The notes: generated by a model from the sequence alone, not told the origin. DNA of 64,000 nucleotides from Elusimicrobiota bacterium (GCA_016715645.1 JADJZR010000030.1:62001-126000); one strand, 5' to 3'. Shown: positions 10,401-18,783, counted from the first letter of the stretch. Numbers and translations are program-made.

Positions 10401-12351
10401 TTTTGTTTATGGTTCTCAGTCTGCTCATCTTCCGGGAAATCGCGTGCCATATTATTCAGACCTTACGTCAATCGTTGGTTCTGGGGGGTGGGCTGGCACA
10501 ATCCAAGGGGTGGTTAACACAGGCTCGCACCGTAAACCCATAAAACCCAACATCCGTATCGTGACATACGCTCAGCTGGTTCAAGAAATAGATGCGGAAA
10601 GCATTACGCGGGGTGTCATCGAAGTGAATCAAACCATTGGTTGGGCGAATAACAACAGCACTATCGTTTCTCGCTTAACTTCTTATAAAAAATCAGTTAT
10701 TGCTGTCGATCAAGACAATAAAATTTACGGGTATTTGTTGTTAAAAGACGACGGCTATATTCCCTTTATGGCCGTCCATAACGTATTGCGGGGCATGAGC
10801 GTTGGAACCCAATTGTTTCTGACAGCAGCGGAGAATGCGAAAGAGGTCGGAATAGAAAAAGTTTCGGTTCATTTTCGGGCCAATCGATCCCAAGCCATTT
10901 TTTATGATGCTCTATCCGCCTATTTTGAAAGCGTGGAAAAAAGATCGGCCGGAGAATTTTCAAATGGGGATCCTCAGATGTTTATGAGCTTCTCCCTGGA
11001 AACTTTACTTCAGGACAAAGTTCATTCCGTTTTGCTAACACTTTATACGGCAGAACAAGGTCGGGAGAATCCCAATCGAAACCGCAATCGTCCCATGTCA
11101 TTGCTTGATTCGATTTTTCGGGCAGCTGTTCGGGTTCTGCTTGCGGAAAAAATATTTGGTGTTGCTCGTACCCTGGACAACGTTAGGGTTTGGTGGAACC
11201 GTTTGGGTGCATCGATTTCGGAAGGGGCCGTGTTCTCAATGTCTTTTGATTTGGGACAGGGAGTTTTTGGGTGGGTGGTGGCGTTGTTCGCTCCTGCTCA
11301 TGCGATTGTGGAATTTTTCTTTGACATTTTGCCTCGTGTTGTTCGCAAACAATTGTCTTTGGCGGAAGGGATGGAGATTCTTTCCCGCCGCATGGTTGCT
11401 CGAATTTGGTCGGGGATCCTTTTTGCGTTGCCATTTCTGATTCAGGCTGTACTCGGAATTCTGGGTTTGACAATACCATCTTTTATCGATTTTCCGTTTT
11501 TGGGGGGTGTGTTTCATGTGGACATGGCTCTTTTGTCTTCCGTCGTGCTTCATGTTTGGAAAAACTGGAGGAGTGGCGTTCAGGTAAAAAATGAGGCCCG
11601 GGCAGATGCGGTGAAAGCGGCTGGCCTTATGCGCGGGGGGAAAGAAATGAGTATGGACGATGTGCGGGCGCTCCTTTTGCCGAAAATTGAAACGCCGGCT
11701 ATTGAACAGTTGTCTCCGGGATTAGCCTTTTCTCGTCAGACCGCTCAACGACTTCGGGAGGATTTTGAATATCGGCATGAGTTTGTCCAGGCTTATCGGA
11801 AAGAATTAACTAAAGCCGACCTTCCGTTGCCGTCGTTCGGGGATATTTTCTGGTCGTTCCATCAAGTGTCCACTGTGGGCCCAACAGCCGCACCGGCGGC
11901 CAAAGAAGACAATGCGATTCAGGTCATTGAAGAAATTATTTCTGAACGGGATTTGGATAAGGCCAAAGCGCTGATCGATAGATTCAATCGGGCAAACGGG
12001 AGCGGGTCAGCGGTCCCTTTCAAACTCCGTCTTATCCCAGCGGATCCCGTTGCGAAGGAAAGTCTGGAGCGGATGGCCCAGGGGAATCCCGATATTGTGC
12101 GTTCGGTGGAGCTTGATGCGGTTCGTTTGGAGGAAGATTTTAATAAATGGAGAATGGATTCAGGACTTCAAAATGTTCCTCTGAGGCTTGTGATTAGTGT
12201 TTCCGAAGGGGTCGAAAGGGCCTTGGGGACAGTATCGGGAAACTCTTTCTATTCGATCGCCCTTCGGGTGGCCTTGTTCGGGAGCCCCGTGCGCCCTGTC
12301 GATATTGAGAATATGCTTCAAATCGCAGAGGCCGTCACGGAGAATGCTTAA
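4423..12351 (+). CDS. Giant secreted multidomain protein 1 (TIKI/ChaN-like N-domain, HEAT-like repeats, GNAT-like domain, membrane segments)
   Basis: About 2642 residues from the ATG at 4423, which aligns with the paralog start; TTG 4402 and ATG 4405 are upstream alternatives. Residues 1-27 form a signal peptide. Residues about 110-555 are shared with the next giant gene and carry HIQDVH (H125, Q127, D128, H130), LEG (E158) and GGFH (H502), a pattern like TIKI/EreA/ChaN-type proteins. Residues about 820-1460 contain roughly a dozen HEAT-like units (DVRRAGSRALG, KIRNSVANTLG, VVRRGAANNLG). Near 2100-2170, a stretch including LRGMSVGTQLF and NRSQAIFYDAL resembles a GNAT acetyltransferase core. 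Hydrophobic segments lie near 2275-2385, then a soluble tail. No function is known to me; the domain calls are pattern recognition, not database hits. Confidence 0.85.
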   Translation: MNPRWPLDKISALGLSVALLATQSLFAYQPEKSFWAQRRQAVRRTHSPVLTSVPLERSGEGSLAAQFPSPQLFRSSLSPTVTRSVPKSFTMDHAQLLASLSPSHGTVRKVSLGLNSAPAGPVVIHIQDVHMNAEAQGNIRETLAGLLNSGQVGLVALEGATEDIVLQPFVDFPNRKAVELTANYLLKENKISGPIHAAMTAQRDIPRILGIDDPVHYAANVQAYKNSAPKLEETRLTVMKQQKELDEQKKAVFSPALLTLDQTVTDYRNDKVSLGNYVLALQEAVHPLKNSSDFKVVSLFLNALKIERTLDFKQVEVERVRLIDRLTSSLNNQEIKSLMAQSVAYRTGELRYGDFYAQLKETCQKKGIHLADFPAMNEYIRYILLVDGIDADQLLNEIASLEKSAYGQLAKNPEEKALVARSRHLWLTARLVDFSLIPQEWQEYKAAGTKDTYLATFESFYQEAEARDTAMAQNLLSALNGKHSKTGSVTAPIAVLVTGGFHADGIARQLTRQGVAVISYVPKIEKVDTTQGSAYLSVFTQEKTPLEKLFQGEKLFLSPDTVTPTRTIAPPLVAGMDALTSERNESSIKKKEALLSFLKKTTGEDVQVEVSEVGRDLDDGSVNVSIRLGEKKTQIKIKTGPHFEILAVDGFSPAPPSLIAHWLMRGFARLHTWFGPAAHRVAKLTEAIPLSGLPFWSAANKAWWLTFHPTIKSVSDVVWQLAFLEAAATAMHQVQPKASSSFLNPIRTMLAQIRIHSRFNAISPIMATGTVKEEMHYIGKRAYQWQIFLTIEKKFDSTDVYERRGVAQSLLGLVTALNSNNNPSEFIKTRVVPLFEKALGDPDVDVRRAGSRALGLLLTSCGDQSYLKEFIEDLWKPLFNRALGDRDEDVALGAVYSLNTAARILGKRVKHLGDSNDVLSQLFEQVERDPRGSIKLTGSIGLAETVSERSEVLDQLEKELTPIYESGIVDPDAKIRNSVANTLGAYATALSEILESQSNAREIFERNCLSRFSMALASDDWVVRRGAANNLGVFAIAYAKVLSGQEGELIILENTMNALFEQAYQKETHWEVKISAANSLGGYATALLAGDSPEERKALERSWKPLVEKTLNRGQNGNIRIAGTKSLESLASAIAKRADREEIFKNIYRPMFMRSAVDGNLEVRIAGANSFKGLVVGMNRGTKDVSWLTEICAPLLDYALSCKTLGVTNVIANDIGLFTFTLGESLGSQPNAGEILEIYWSRFFSMALENADEDVKYGGGKSIGSFALSLSKMSANNDGSVNKLKSICLPLLEAGLKSENLKVRSGFASSIGYFSIALANVLGGQEGAPLEVHRVIRPIYEQVMMDPDPLVRKAAVEGFEPAITELGTRIGGGEVLESIWEPIYEIASIDPDGDVRRESANSLGMAAKVLCSDKGAFTEGVDSLWPLLKSHSIQQQDDFVFAATAVRCAKILLQSDKTRPQWREVIEIMRYLRNVPSLPLVCDGGLTRLCLESLMGGGERLDEGLILECYQSYFEVNTIPKRNTGPKDLLAHILFDFELHRQGLPNDYPKILRSIKRSPSYGELLPQVERLLDNSAPFAAAVKVFSEKAPSPTDSSSGQYWGAVREILRGIGRDWDAYRLLRQEKALHVFLQRFDASSPSADGFHSLSQFAQRQAAEIRAIIPSQVAGLFNLPIVEPNWINPTPKEVNVILYVARNEQFTKERHPLYQALRSYFQVRLSGGTVDEASAAFWEKTRQMNPVLPSDLLDESGTGLRGPPALRGLAFLREAQLRDQLFWNHWREMGKNINELQSKNPDKKGDLLYDVSRYHEIANTDQEKLLSDTSDWLETVGSPDQNSHVARARYHLEEIRKRRLESGSTPVIDIGGRRVFKEVDVSLEKNPLEQLHLGWSRLGGSCLDLMQGSYQEYAAGFPLSPWVDVIYVRDPSAPIRPLARIIVGVDLTNRTLFVMSPIKSSDVYDFVPLIGAYLQSWAEERNLAIVAPEKLGYGPGLGKNFVYGSQSAHLPGNRVPYYSDLTSIVGSGGWAGTIQGVVNTGSHRKPIKPNIRIVTYAQLVQEIDAESITRGVIEVNQTIGWANNNSTIVSRLTSYKKSVIAVDQDNKIYGYLLLKDDGYIPFMAVHNVLRGMSVGTQLFLTAAENAKEVGIEKVSVHFRANRSQAIFYDALSAYFESVEKRSAGEFSNGDPQMFMSFSLETLLQDKVHSVLLTLYTAEQGRENPNRNRNRPMSLLDSIFRAAVRVLLAEKIFGVARTLDNVRVWWNRLGASISEGAVFSMSFDLGQGVFGWVVALFAPAHAIVEFFFDILPRVVRKQLSLAEGMEILSRRMVARIWSGILFALPFLIQAVLGILGLTIPSFIDFPFLGGVFHVDMALLSSVVLHVWKNWRSGVQVKNEARADAVKAAGLMRGGKEMSMDDVRALLLPKIETPAIEQLSPGLAFSRQTAQRLREDFEYRHEFVQAYRKELTKADLPLPSFGDIFWSFHQVSTVGPTAAPAAKEDNAIQVIEEIISERDLDKAKALIDRFNRANGSGSAVPFKLRLIPADPVAKESLERMAQGNPDIVRSVELDAVRLEEDFNKWRMDSGLQNVPLRLVISVSEGVERALGTVSGNSFYSIALRVALFGSPVRPVDIENMLQIAEAVTENA

Positions 12352-12397
12352 CCGGGATTCCTACCCAGTTGACCTTCTTTAGTCATAACAGCTCAGG

Positions 12398-12527
12398 CCC
12401 CTCACCCTGCCCTCTCCCAAGTGGAGAGGGAAAATCTTTGTTTTTCTTCTCCTCTTGGGAGAAGGTGGCCCGGAGGCGACGCCGCTAGGTGTCGTCCCCG
12501 TTTGTAGGAGGGGAGGCGGATGAGGGG
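12398..12527. repeat. Dispersed repeat copy R2
   Basis: Starts CCCTCACCCTGCCCTCTCCC and has the palindromic core around CTCCC-AAGTGGAGAG, a second CTCCTCTTGGGAGAAGG block, and the end GCGGATGAGGGG. It is the same family as R1. It is followed at once by linker ATGGACGTTCGTATCGTCGG and copy R3, a pairing that recurs near 19540. Confidence 0.72.
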
Positions 12528-12557
12528 GATGGACGTTCGTATCGTCGGAAAAACGTT

Positions 12558-12592
12558 TCCCTCACCCTACCCTCTCCCAAGAGGAGAGGGAA
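12558..12592. repeat. Dispersed repeat half-copy R3
   Basis: CCCTCACCCTACCCTCTCCC followed by AAGAGGAGAGGGAAA: only the first palindromic half of the family. It is followed by GACACCTGAGTAG, which also follows the 19702-19720 half-copy as GGCACCTGAACAG, so the flanking bases belong to the mobile unit. Confidence 0.68.
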
Positions 12593-12668
12593 AGACACCT
12601 GAGTAGTTACCTTTAGTCATAAATAAAACTTAAAACATTTAATTACCAATTATTTTAGAGGCAAAAAA

Positions 12669-12730
12669 GTTTACTGTTTTGTTACAAGTTCTTACGGGGA
12701 TCTTCGCGGGGGCTGTGGTATGCTATGGGT
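12669..12730 (+). promoter_or_regulatory. Conserved promoter region of giant gene 2, leaderless type
   Basis: Counterpart of 4361-4422: GTTTAC at 12669, TTACAAGTTCTTA at 12682-12694, GGGGATCTT, and -10-like TATGCT at 12719-12724, again ending exactly 6 bases before the ATG at 12731. An A/T-rich tract precedes it, which could act as an UP element. Conservation in non-coding DNA at constant distance to the start supports shared regulation and the 12731 start over ATG 12725. Confidence 0.6.
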
Positions 12731-15700
12731 ATGAAGATAACCGGTTTTCTAAAACAGGTTGGGGCGGGGGGATTGGCGTTTTTTGTTGGGGCTCATTCCG
12801 TTTTAGCTAATCAGCCGGAAAAAAATTATTGGGATCAGCGGCGGGCCGAACGGTCGGCGCATCGATCGGGAACGTTGGTTTCCCGGGCGGTTTCACCTAG
12901 CTCTCCTGCGCCGTGGGGCGATCGGTTTCCGGCTGTTCAGGTGTTTCGGCCGTCCCTCTCACCTTCTCTGGAACGGTCCGTTCCGAAAAAATTCCTGGAA
13001 AAACATCGCGCCTTGTTGAACGCCCTTTCCCCGGTTTATGGGACCGTGCGAAAAGTCACCCTTGCCCCGCGATCTGACATGGACCGTGTGGTGATTCACA
13101 TCCAAGACGTTCACCACAATGCCGAAGCCCAGTCCAATATCCGGGACTCTGTGGCGGGTTTATTAAAATCCGGGCGCGTGGATGTGGTGGCGTTGGAAGG
13201 GTCCACGGAAACCATCCACCTGCAAGCTTTCGTGGATTTTCCCCATCGGCAACCCGTGGAACTGGCCGCGGATTGGTTGTTGAAAGAAAATAAAATTTCC
13301 GGGCCCATTCATGCGGCGCTGACGTTTGAGGGACAACTCCCTCGCCTGGTGGGCGTCGACGATGAGAAACATTACACGGCCAACGTTCAGGCGGTGCGCG
13401 ACTCGGCCCGGCAGTCGGCCGGTGTTCGTCGGACCATCGAAGCCGCGCGACGAGACATGGAAAAAGATAAAAAGTCTGTTTTTTCTCCGGCCTTATCCAC
13501 CTTGGACAAAACAGTGAACGATTTTCGCGCCGAACGGATTCCGTTGGGATCTTACGTGGAAACCCTGTCAGCGAGCGCGGGGACGGACAAAAAATTTCCA
13601 TCCGTCGAATTGTTTTTAAGGGCGCTCCAGATGGAGCGTTCGTTGGATTTTAAACAAGTCGAACACGAACGAAAACGGCTGATCGAAAAACTGACCCAAA
13701 CGCTCACCCCCCACGAAATCGAAACGTTGATGGCGGAAAGCGCGGCCTATCGGTCGGGCGGGCGGTTGTTCGGGGAGTTTTACGCCGGGCTGACCGCCTT
13801 GTGCCGCCGTAAGGGCGTGGCCTTGTCCGCGTTCCCCGCCATGGACGAATACGTTCGTTACGTGTTGTTGGCGGACGGGATTCAATCAGAACAGTTGCTC
13901 ACGGAAATCGGTCTTTTGGAAAAGGCGGCTTACGATGCCGTGGTTCGCACGCCGGAAGAGAGGGCGTTGGTGGATCGGTCCCGGCGGTTGTGGTTGGCGA
14001 GTCGGTTGGTGGATTTCGCGCTCACTCCCGCGGAGTGGGAAGAGTGGGGAAAAGGCAAAGGGGAATTTGATCTCGACTCGTTTGAGGCGTTTTACAGGGA
14101 AGCCCAGGCCCGGGACAAGGCCATCGCGGTAAATGTGGGCAACGCCCTCGCCGACGCTGACGTCGCTGTGTTGGTGACCGGCGGGTTTCATGCGGAGGGC
14201 GTCGCACGTTTGTTGGAACAGCGGGGCGTTTCCGTGATTTCGTTTGTGCCTAAACTTACGAAAGTGGATTTGGCTCAGGGGAGTTCCTACTTGAGCGTTT
14301 TTTCCCAGGAAAAGACACCGCTGGAAAAATTGTTCCAGGGGGAAAAATTATTTTTGAGCACCAACCCGATTGCAAAGGAAGTTCACCGGATTCAGTTGCC
14401 GGTCGTTGTGGCGTTGTTGGGATTGCTTTTGGCGGCACAAATTGACCCTCAACTTACGTATGCCCTGTTGGGAGGGCTGGGGCAGATTAAAGACGTTGTG
14501 GCTGGGGCGGGGGTGGCTCAGGCCCTGTTGGTTGTTGGGGCGGGGGCTTTGGTGTTCCGAGTATTTAACAAAGCGGGAAAGGTTCAAGTGGAGTCTTCTC
14601 CCGAACGGCCGGGGTTCGTAACAACATTCAAAATAAAATTTTGGGATCCGGTGCGGGAACAGGTTCTTTATTTTTTCCCGGGGGTGATTCTGGTTCCCTC
14701 TCTTCTGACGTTTCTGGTCACAACAACTTTTGGCGGCGGGGTTGTGATGGCCTTGGTGGTTTATTTGGTCTTGGGAGGGGTCGGGGCGGTTGCGGCGGTG
14801 GTGGCTTTATTGGAGTTAGAGCATGATGAGGGGTATTCGCAATCAATAAAGGATGGCTTGAAGCGACCCGCATTAATCATCGCAGGTTTGACAGGGGTGG
14901 GGTTAGTGGTTTCCATGTTGTCGTTGTCCCCGTCGGCGATGGGTTTGGTCTCTTCCATGGACCAATTTTTTTCTTGGATGCCGGCGGGAGAATGGAAGGC
15001 GTTCTTTTTGTCTGCGTTGGCCGGCAACCTGTTGGGGGTGTGGAAACATTTTGCCCACAACGAAAAAACGTTCGGCAATTTCTTGAAATGGCGAAAGGGC
15101 GAAAGTTTTGAAGGTCTGTTGCCCTTGTCTGCTACGGCGGCGGGTTCTTCCTTGGTTTCTAAACCGCAGTTTGTATCCTATCCAGTACGTATCCCTGAAA
15201 ATATGAACAACGATAAAGAGGTATTCTTAAATCAGACTAAAGAATGGTTAAAACGTTTGCCCTCTGGGTCGACTAAGCGATTTCAGCAAGTTTCGTTGTT
15301 TGTGGACGTTCTTAAAGAACTTAACCCTCAGTTTTGTGACAACAATCCTGGGTTGATGGATGTTCATTCCTTGACTAACGATCTGGCGCTTCTTAAGTAT
15401 GTCATCAACTCAGCTCTCTTTTTGCCTCTTCATGCGAGTGCTGAGTTTTCTGATGGTTCTGAATCGGCCTATTTTAATTTCAATCCGGAGAGTTGGAGAG
15501 GGGCCCGCTATTTGGGGCAAGAAATTTGGTGGGTGGATTTTGCAAAAAACTCGGACCCTGGGTTAAGTAGGATAGATCATGGATTTGGTCTGATCAGTGC
15601 ACGTGTTCATTCAAATGTTTCCCTGCACTTCGGAAGATGGATACAAAATGATTTGATCCCCTCAAAGGGTTTTCGTTGGCAATGGGTGGAAAAATTTAAA

Positions 15701-18550
15701 AAAGACCTTCCTCGACATGAACAAGCGATCGCGATGCTACTCGAAAAGATCATTGTCGAATATCTTAAAGGACATGCTTTTGCTCGCTTATCTCAGGGGC
15801 CCAACCGAATGCTTTTTGCACCAACGATTGAAAGCATTGCCAGCGCCATCGTACGGCCTGGCGGGCCCTTATCAAAAATGTCCTTGTCTGCAGAAATGAA
15901 TATCTCTTCAGAGGCCCAGCTCATCGCCCTGTTGGAGGTTGTGCAAGATCTGAGAAAAAATAACCGAAATGAACTAGCGGTTGTTCTTTTTTATTACTGG
16001 TTGGGGCGGCAATTACAATTTGTTTCCAGTTCTCCTGAGACGGCGGTTCCCCTTTTGCTTCAAACTGAAAATATTAACACCATGGATGATCTTCTCAAAA
16101 GAATTATCGATAAGCAAACGGCGGCGAAAATACAGGTTGATGCGATTTTGAAATTTCTTCAACAATTACACGATAAAAGCTTTATTCCATATTCTGAGCG
16201 GTTCGAGAGAATATATGGAACCTCTCCCCCGCTCGATCAACCTCAATTACTCCCAATCGGGGGACTGCCAGAGGTCGAGCGGGTAGTCCAAACGAAATCC
16301 GAGCCCATTGTTTCACGTCAAGAACCCGTTGTCGTCCCGAAAGTTAATCCGGTCTTGCCGACTCCAAGAGGTCCTCTCAGCTCTGTGCAAATTCTTCTCG
16401 ATGACATCGAACAAAACGGTGCTAGATATTCGCCCTTGAGCGTAATTGTCCGGCTTGCCAAAGCTGAGACGGATTCCGAGCCGGTCAAATTAACAGTTAA
16501 TTCGCTAATAAATCAGTATCTCCCTTTGGTCTTGAAGGAAATGGAAGATCTTGGGCTCGGTCACCTTGGGGAAAAATCCGAACCGGGGCTGGTGAGTTCC
16601 GGCTTAGAAGCTATTTTGAAAGGCATGCAAGGAATTTCGTTGATTAAGTCTGTACCTGTTGAAGAAACGAATCGTGGTTTGGATAGCCTTAGGAAGAAGC
16701 TGAGGGGAGTCCTTCTGGGATTTATCAGAGACAATGAAAATCCAGCGCAAAAGCTCCTGGACTATTACCGTGCCCTCGAATTGGAAAAAGACAGCATTGA
16801 TTTCTTGAGAAAATATATTGAAATTCGAAACCGAGGGACTTTGCCAACAAGTGAGGCCATTGCAGATGGAACGTTTGAGTCCGATAAGGAGAAAGCGGTT
16901 AACGTTCGTGAGCGGCTGGTCGGTTTGCTGGGGGATGGGCACTTATTGCCTATTAATGAAGACGTGCAGAAAAATCCCGATTCGGAGTTGTCCGAAGGGG
17001 ACCTGGCGCCAATATATAAGAAAGGTTATCGGGTTGTTGTCTTCGAAGAACACTTTCAAAAAAATGTGGCCAAGAATAGCCTGCGTAAGAAAGCGATAGT
17101 GAATGTGGTCACAACCCTGATTAATCAACAAGAAACTGCTCTGCCGGGGCAGAGCCGTATCGTTAGAGACTCCCGGGATGGTTTGAATCAAAGGGAAATA
17201 CACATGATTCGATCTTCTGGGCAAATAGTAGTTGTTAAGTTAGTTGGAGAAAAAACCTATGTCGTTCTTTGGGTGGACTCCGAAAATAAAGCTCATGCTC
17301 GTAAATCATTTGAAGCCGATAAGGAGTTCGATGGAAGAATCGTTTTACAACACGACAATTTGGCAAATCAACTGGATAAATATGTCGCATTGGGTGCCGA
17401 CTTTTTTGTGGATGAAACGGCTAATCTCTCGGAACTCTTACTAATCCCCCAAACTGAAGGAGATGGGGGGGGGAAGGCCAATTCCCTGCTCTATCTGCGA
17501 ACGGGGCGTGTAGGGGTGGGGATCGTGGGGGCTGGGGTGGAAGCGATGTTTCTGCTCCTGAGCGCGTCGATTTTGGGCGGGGTGGGGATGGGGTTTTTCC
17601 TTCTTCCCCTGTTTTCGTTGGCGCATGTTTGGATTATTGCTCGGCAAAATCCTGGGATGTCGTTGGCGCAACTAATTCGACAATTTGTTTGGCATTACCT
17701 TTTGGCTTTGCCTTATGCGCTCATTGGTGTTTCCGGTGTGCAAGAGATTCTGGGCGGGGAAAACGCCGCCCAACTCTTTGCTGTTGGGTGGCATTTGTTA
17801 ACCGATATCGTTTTCATGGTTCAGGACCAGATTTCGGCCCGGAAGGCCGCCCGAAATACCATGGATATGTTGTTGCCGCCGGCAGGGCCCTTGCTGATTG
17901 AACAGGTGGGGGGAGCCCGGTGGGGCCAGGAAGTGAGGCCCCAGTTATCCCGGCGTGGATTTGCCCGGGCTTATGAAAAGGCTTTGGCTCGGGAGTTATT
18001 AATACAACCAAAGGGGTCTTTCCCCACGGGTCCCGCCGGGTTGGTGGGGTGGCTTGAGTCCTCCTTTACCGGGACGCCCGTAACGGAGGAAGGCCAAAGA
18101 GTTTATGTTCAAGCTGTCGATAGCCATGACCTGGACGACGTGTTGCGATCGGCGAAGATCGTCCAAGGTTGGGTGGACAGTGGGCTTGACGCGCCCAGGC
18201 TTGTGTTGGCCGCAAAAGACGCGGTGGTGTTGGCCAAACTTCGCGCGCTGGCTCGGCCCGGCGTGGTCGATGTCATCGATAAACCAGTTGCGGCCCAGGG
18301 CGGGGTCCTCGACGCGGTGCTGTTGTTGGATTCTCTTAACCGATTTCGGATTTCTCCGTCCGCTCGTTTGTCGGTGATGGTCTCTGCGACGATTTCCGTT
18401 CCCCCAAGCGCTTTGGATCAACTTAACGACAGCGAATTGGCCCAGCGGTTGCGTGAAGCGTTGATAGCTTTATTAAAGGGCGATCCGATTCGCCATCATG
18501 AATTCCGCACGTTCCTGGAAGTCGCTTCCGCGGTGTTGGAAAGCGCGTAA
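12731..18550 (+). CDS. Giant secreted/membrane protein 2, paralog of giant protein 1
   Basis: About 1939 residues. Signal peptide (MKITGFLKQVGAGGLAFFVG ... LA), then QPEKNYWDQRR, matching QPEKSFWAQRR of protein 1. Residues about 100-545 are the shared N-domain with HIQDVHH (H123, Q125, D126, H128), LEG (E156) and GGFH (H487). The shared domain ends QEKTPLEKLFQGEKLFLS in both. Then come hydrophobic segments (about 555-615, 640-700, 715-775), a soluble middle region of roughly 800 residues without a recognised domain, a second membrane cluster (about 1590-1710), and a tail ending FLEVASAVLESA versus MLQIAEAVTENA in protein 1. The HEAT and GNAT-like regions are absent. The middle regions differ between paralogs while the ends are kept. 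Function unknown. Confidence 0.85.
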   Translation: MKITGFLKQVGAGGLAFFVGAHSVLANQPEKNYWDQRRAERSAHRSGTLVSRAVSPSSPAPWGDRFPAVQVFRPSLSPSLERSVPKKFLEKHRALLNALSPVYGTVRKVTLAPRSDMDRVVIHIQDVHHNAEAQSNIRDSVAGLLKSGRVDVVALEGSTETIHLQAFVDFPHRQPVELAADWLLKENKISGPIHAALTFEGQLPRLVGVDDEKHYTANVQAVRDSARQSAGVRRTIEAARRDMEKDKKSVFSPALSTLDKTVNDFRAERIPLGSYVETLSASAGTDKKFPSVELFLRALQMERSLDFKQVEHERKRLIEKLTQTLTPHEIETLMAESAAYRSGGRLFGEFYAGLTALCRRKGVALSAFPAMDEYVRYVLLADGIQSEQLLTEIGLLEKAAYDAVVRTPEERALVDRSRRLWLASRLVDFALTPAEWEEWGKGKGEFDLDSFEAFYREAQARDKAIAVNVGNALADADVAVLVTGGFHAEGVARLLEQRGVSVISFVPKLTKVDLAQGSSYLSVFSQEKTPLEKLFQGEKLFLSTNPIAKEVHRIQLPVVVALLGLLLAAQIDPQLTYALLGGLGQIKDVVAGAGVAQALLVVGAGALVFRVFNKAGKVQVESSPERPGFVTTFKIKFWDPVREQVLYFFPGVILVPSLLTFLVTTTFGGGVVMALVVYLVLGGVGAVAAVVALLELEHDEGYSQSIKDGLKRPALIIAGLTGVGLVVSMLSLSPSAMGLVSSMDQFFSWMPAGEWKAFFLSALAGNLLGVWKHFAHNEKTFGNFLKWRKGESFEGLLPLSATAAGSSLVSKPQFVSYPVRIPENMNNDKEVFLNQTKEWLKRLPSGSTKRFQQVSLFVDVLKELNPQFCDNNPGLMDVHSLTNDLALLKYVINSALFLPLHASAEFSDGSESAYFNFNPESWRGARYLGQEIWWVDFAKNSDPGLSRIDHGFGLISARVHSNVSLHFGRWIQNDLIPSKGFRWQWVEKFKKDLPRHEQAIAMLLEKIIVEYLKGHAFARLSQGPNRMLFAPTIESIASAIVRPGGPLSKMSLSAEMNISSEAQLIALLEVVQDLRKNNRNELAVVLFYYWLGRQLQFVSSSPETAVPLLLQTENINTMDDLLKRIIDKQTAAKIQVDAILKFLQQLHDKSFIPYSERFERIYGTSPPLDQPQLLPIGGLPEVERVVQTKSEPIVSRQEPVVVPKVNPVLPTPRGPLSSVQILLDDIEQNGARYSPLSVIVRLAKAETDSEPVKLTVNSLINQYLPLVLKEMEDLGLGHLGEKSEPGLVSSGLEAILKGMQGISLIKSVPVEETNRGLDSLRKKLRGVLLGFIRDNENPAQKLLDYYRALELEKDSIDFLRKYIEIRNRGTLPTSEAIADGTFESDKEKAVNVRERLVGLLGDGHLLPINEDVQKNPDSELSEGDLAPIYKKGYRVVVFEEHFQKNVAKNSLRKKAIVNVVTTLINQQETALPGQSRIVRDSRDGLNQREIHMIRSSGQIVVVKLVGEKTYVVLWVDSENKAHARKSFEADKEFDGRIVLQHDNLANQLDKYVALGADFFVDETANLSELLLIPQTEGDGGGKANSLLYLRTGRVGVGIVGAGVEAMFLLLSASILGGVGMGFFLLPLFSLAHVWIIARQNPGMSLAQLIRQFVWHYLLALPYALIGVSGVQEILGGENAAQLFAVGWHLLTDIVFMVQDQISARKAARNTMDMLLPPAGPLLIEQVGGARWGQEVRPQLSRRGFARAYEKALARELLIQPKGSFPTGPAGLVGWLESSFTGTPVTEEGQRVYVQAVDSHDLDDVLRSAKIVQGWVDSGLDAPRLVLAAKDAVVLAKLRALARPGVVDVIDKPVAAQGGVLDAVLLLDSLNRFRISPSARLSVMVSATISVPPSALDQLNDSELAQRLREALIALLKGDPIRHHEFRTFLEVASAVLESA

Positions 18551-18591
18551 CCACTGAGGATTCCACTCGCCCAAAACCTTACAGTGCTTTT

Positions 18592-18712
18592 CCCTCACCC
18601 TGCCCTCTCCCGAGAGGAGAGGGAAAATATTTGATTCCCTTCCCCTCTGGGGTGAGGCGACGCGGTTTGGCGTCGTTCTCGTTTGTAAGAGGGGGGGGGG
18701 CCCGGTGAGGGG
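18592..18712. repeat. Dispersed repeat copy R4
   Basis: CCCTCACCCTGCCCTCTCCC, core CTCTCCCGAGAGGAGAG, second block TCCCCTCTGGGG, then GGCGTCGTTCTCGTTTGTAAG (compare GTCGTCCCCGTTTGTAGG in R2), a G11-type run and terminal GGTGAGGGG. It lies between giant gene 2 and the toxin-antitoxin pair. Confidence 0.72.
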
Positions 18713-18783
18713 TTCACTGAGGTTGTGAAAAATCTCTGTCGAGCATGGGGCGTTAACTAAAGATTTGGGGACTCGATGGGGGC

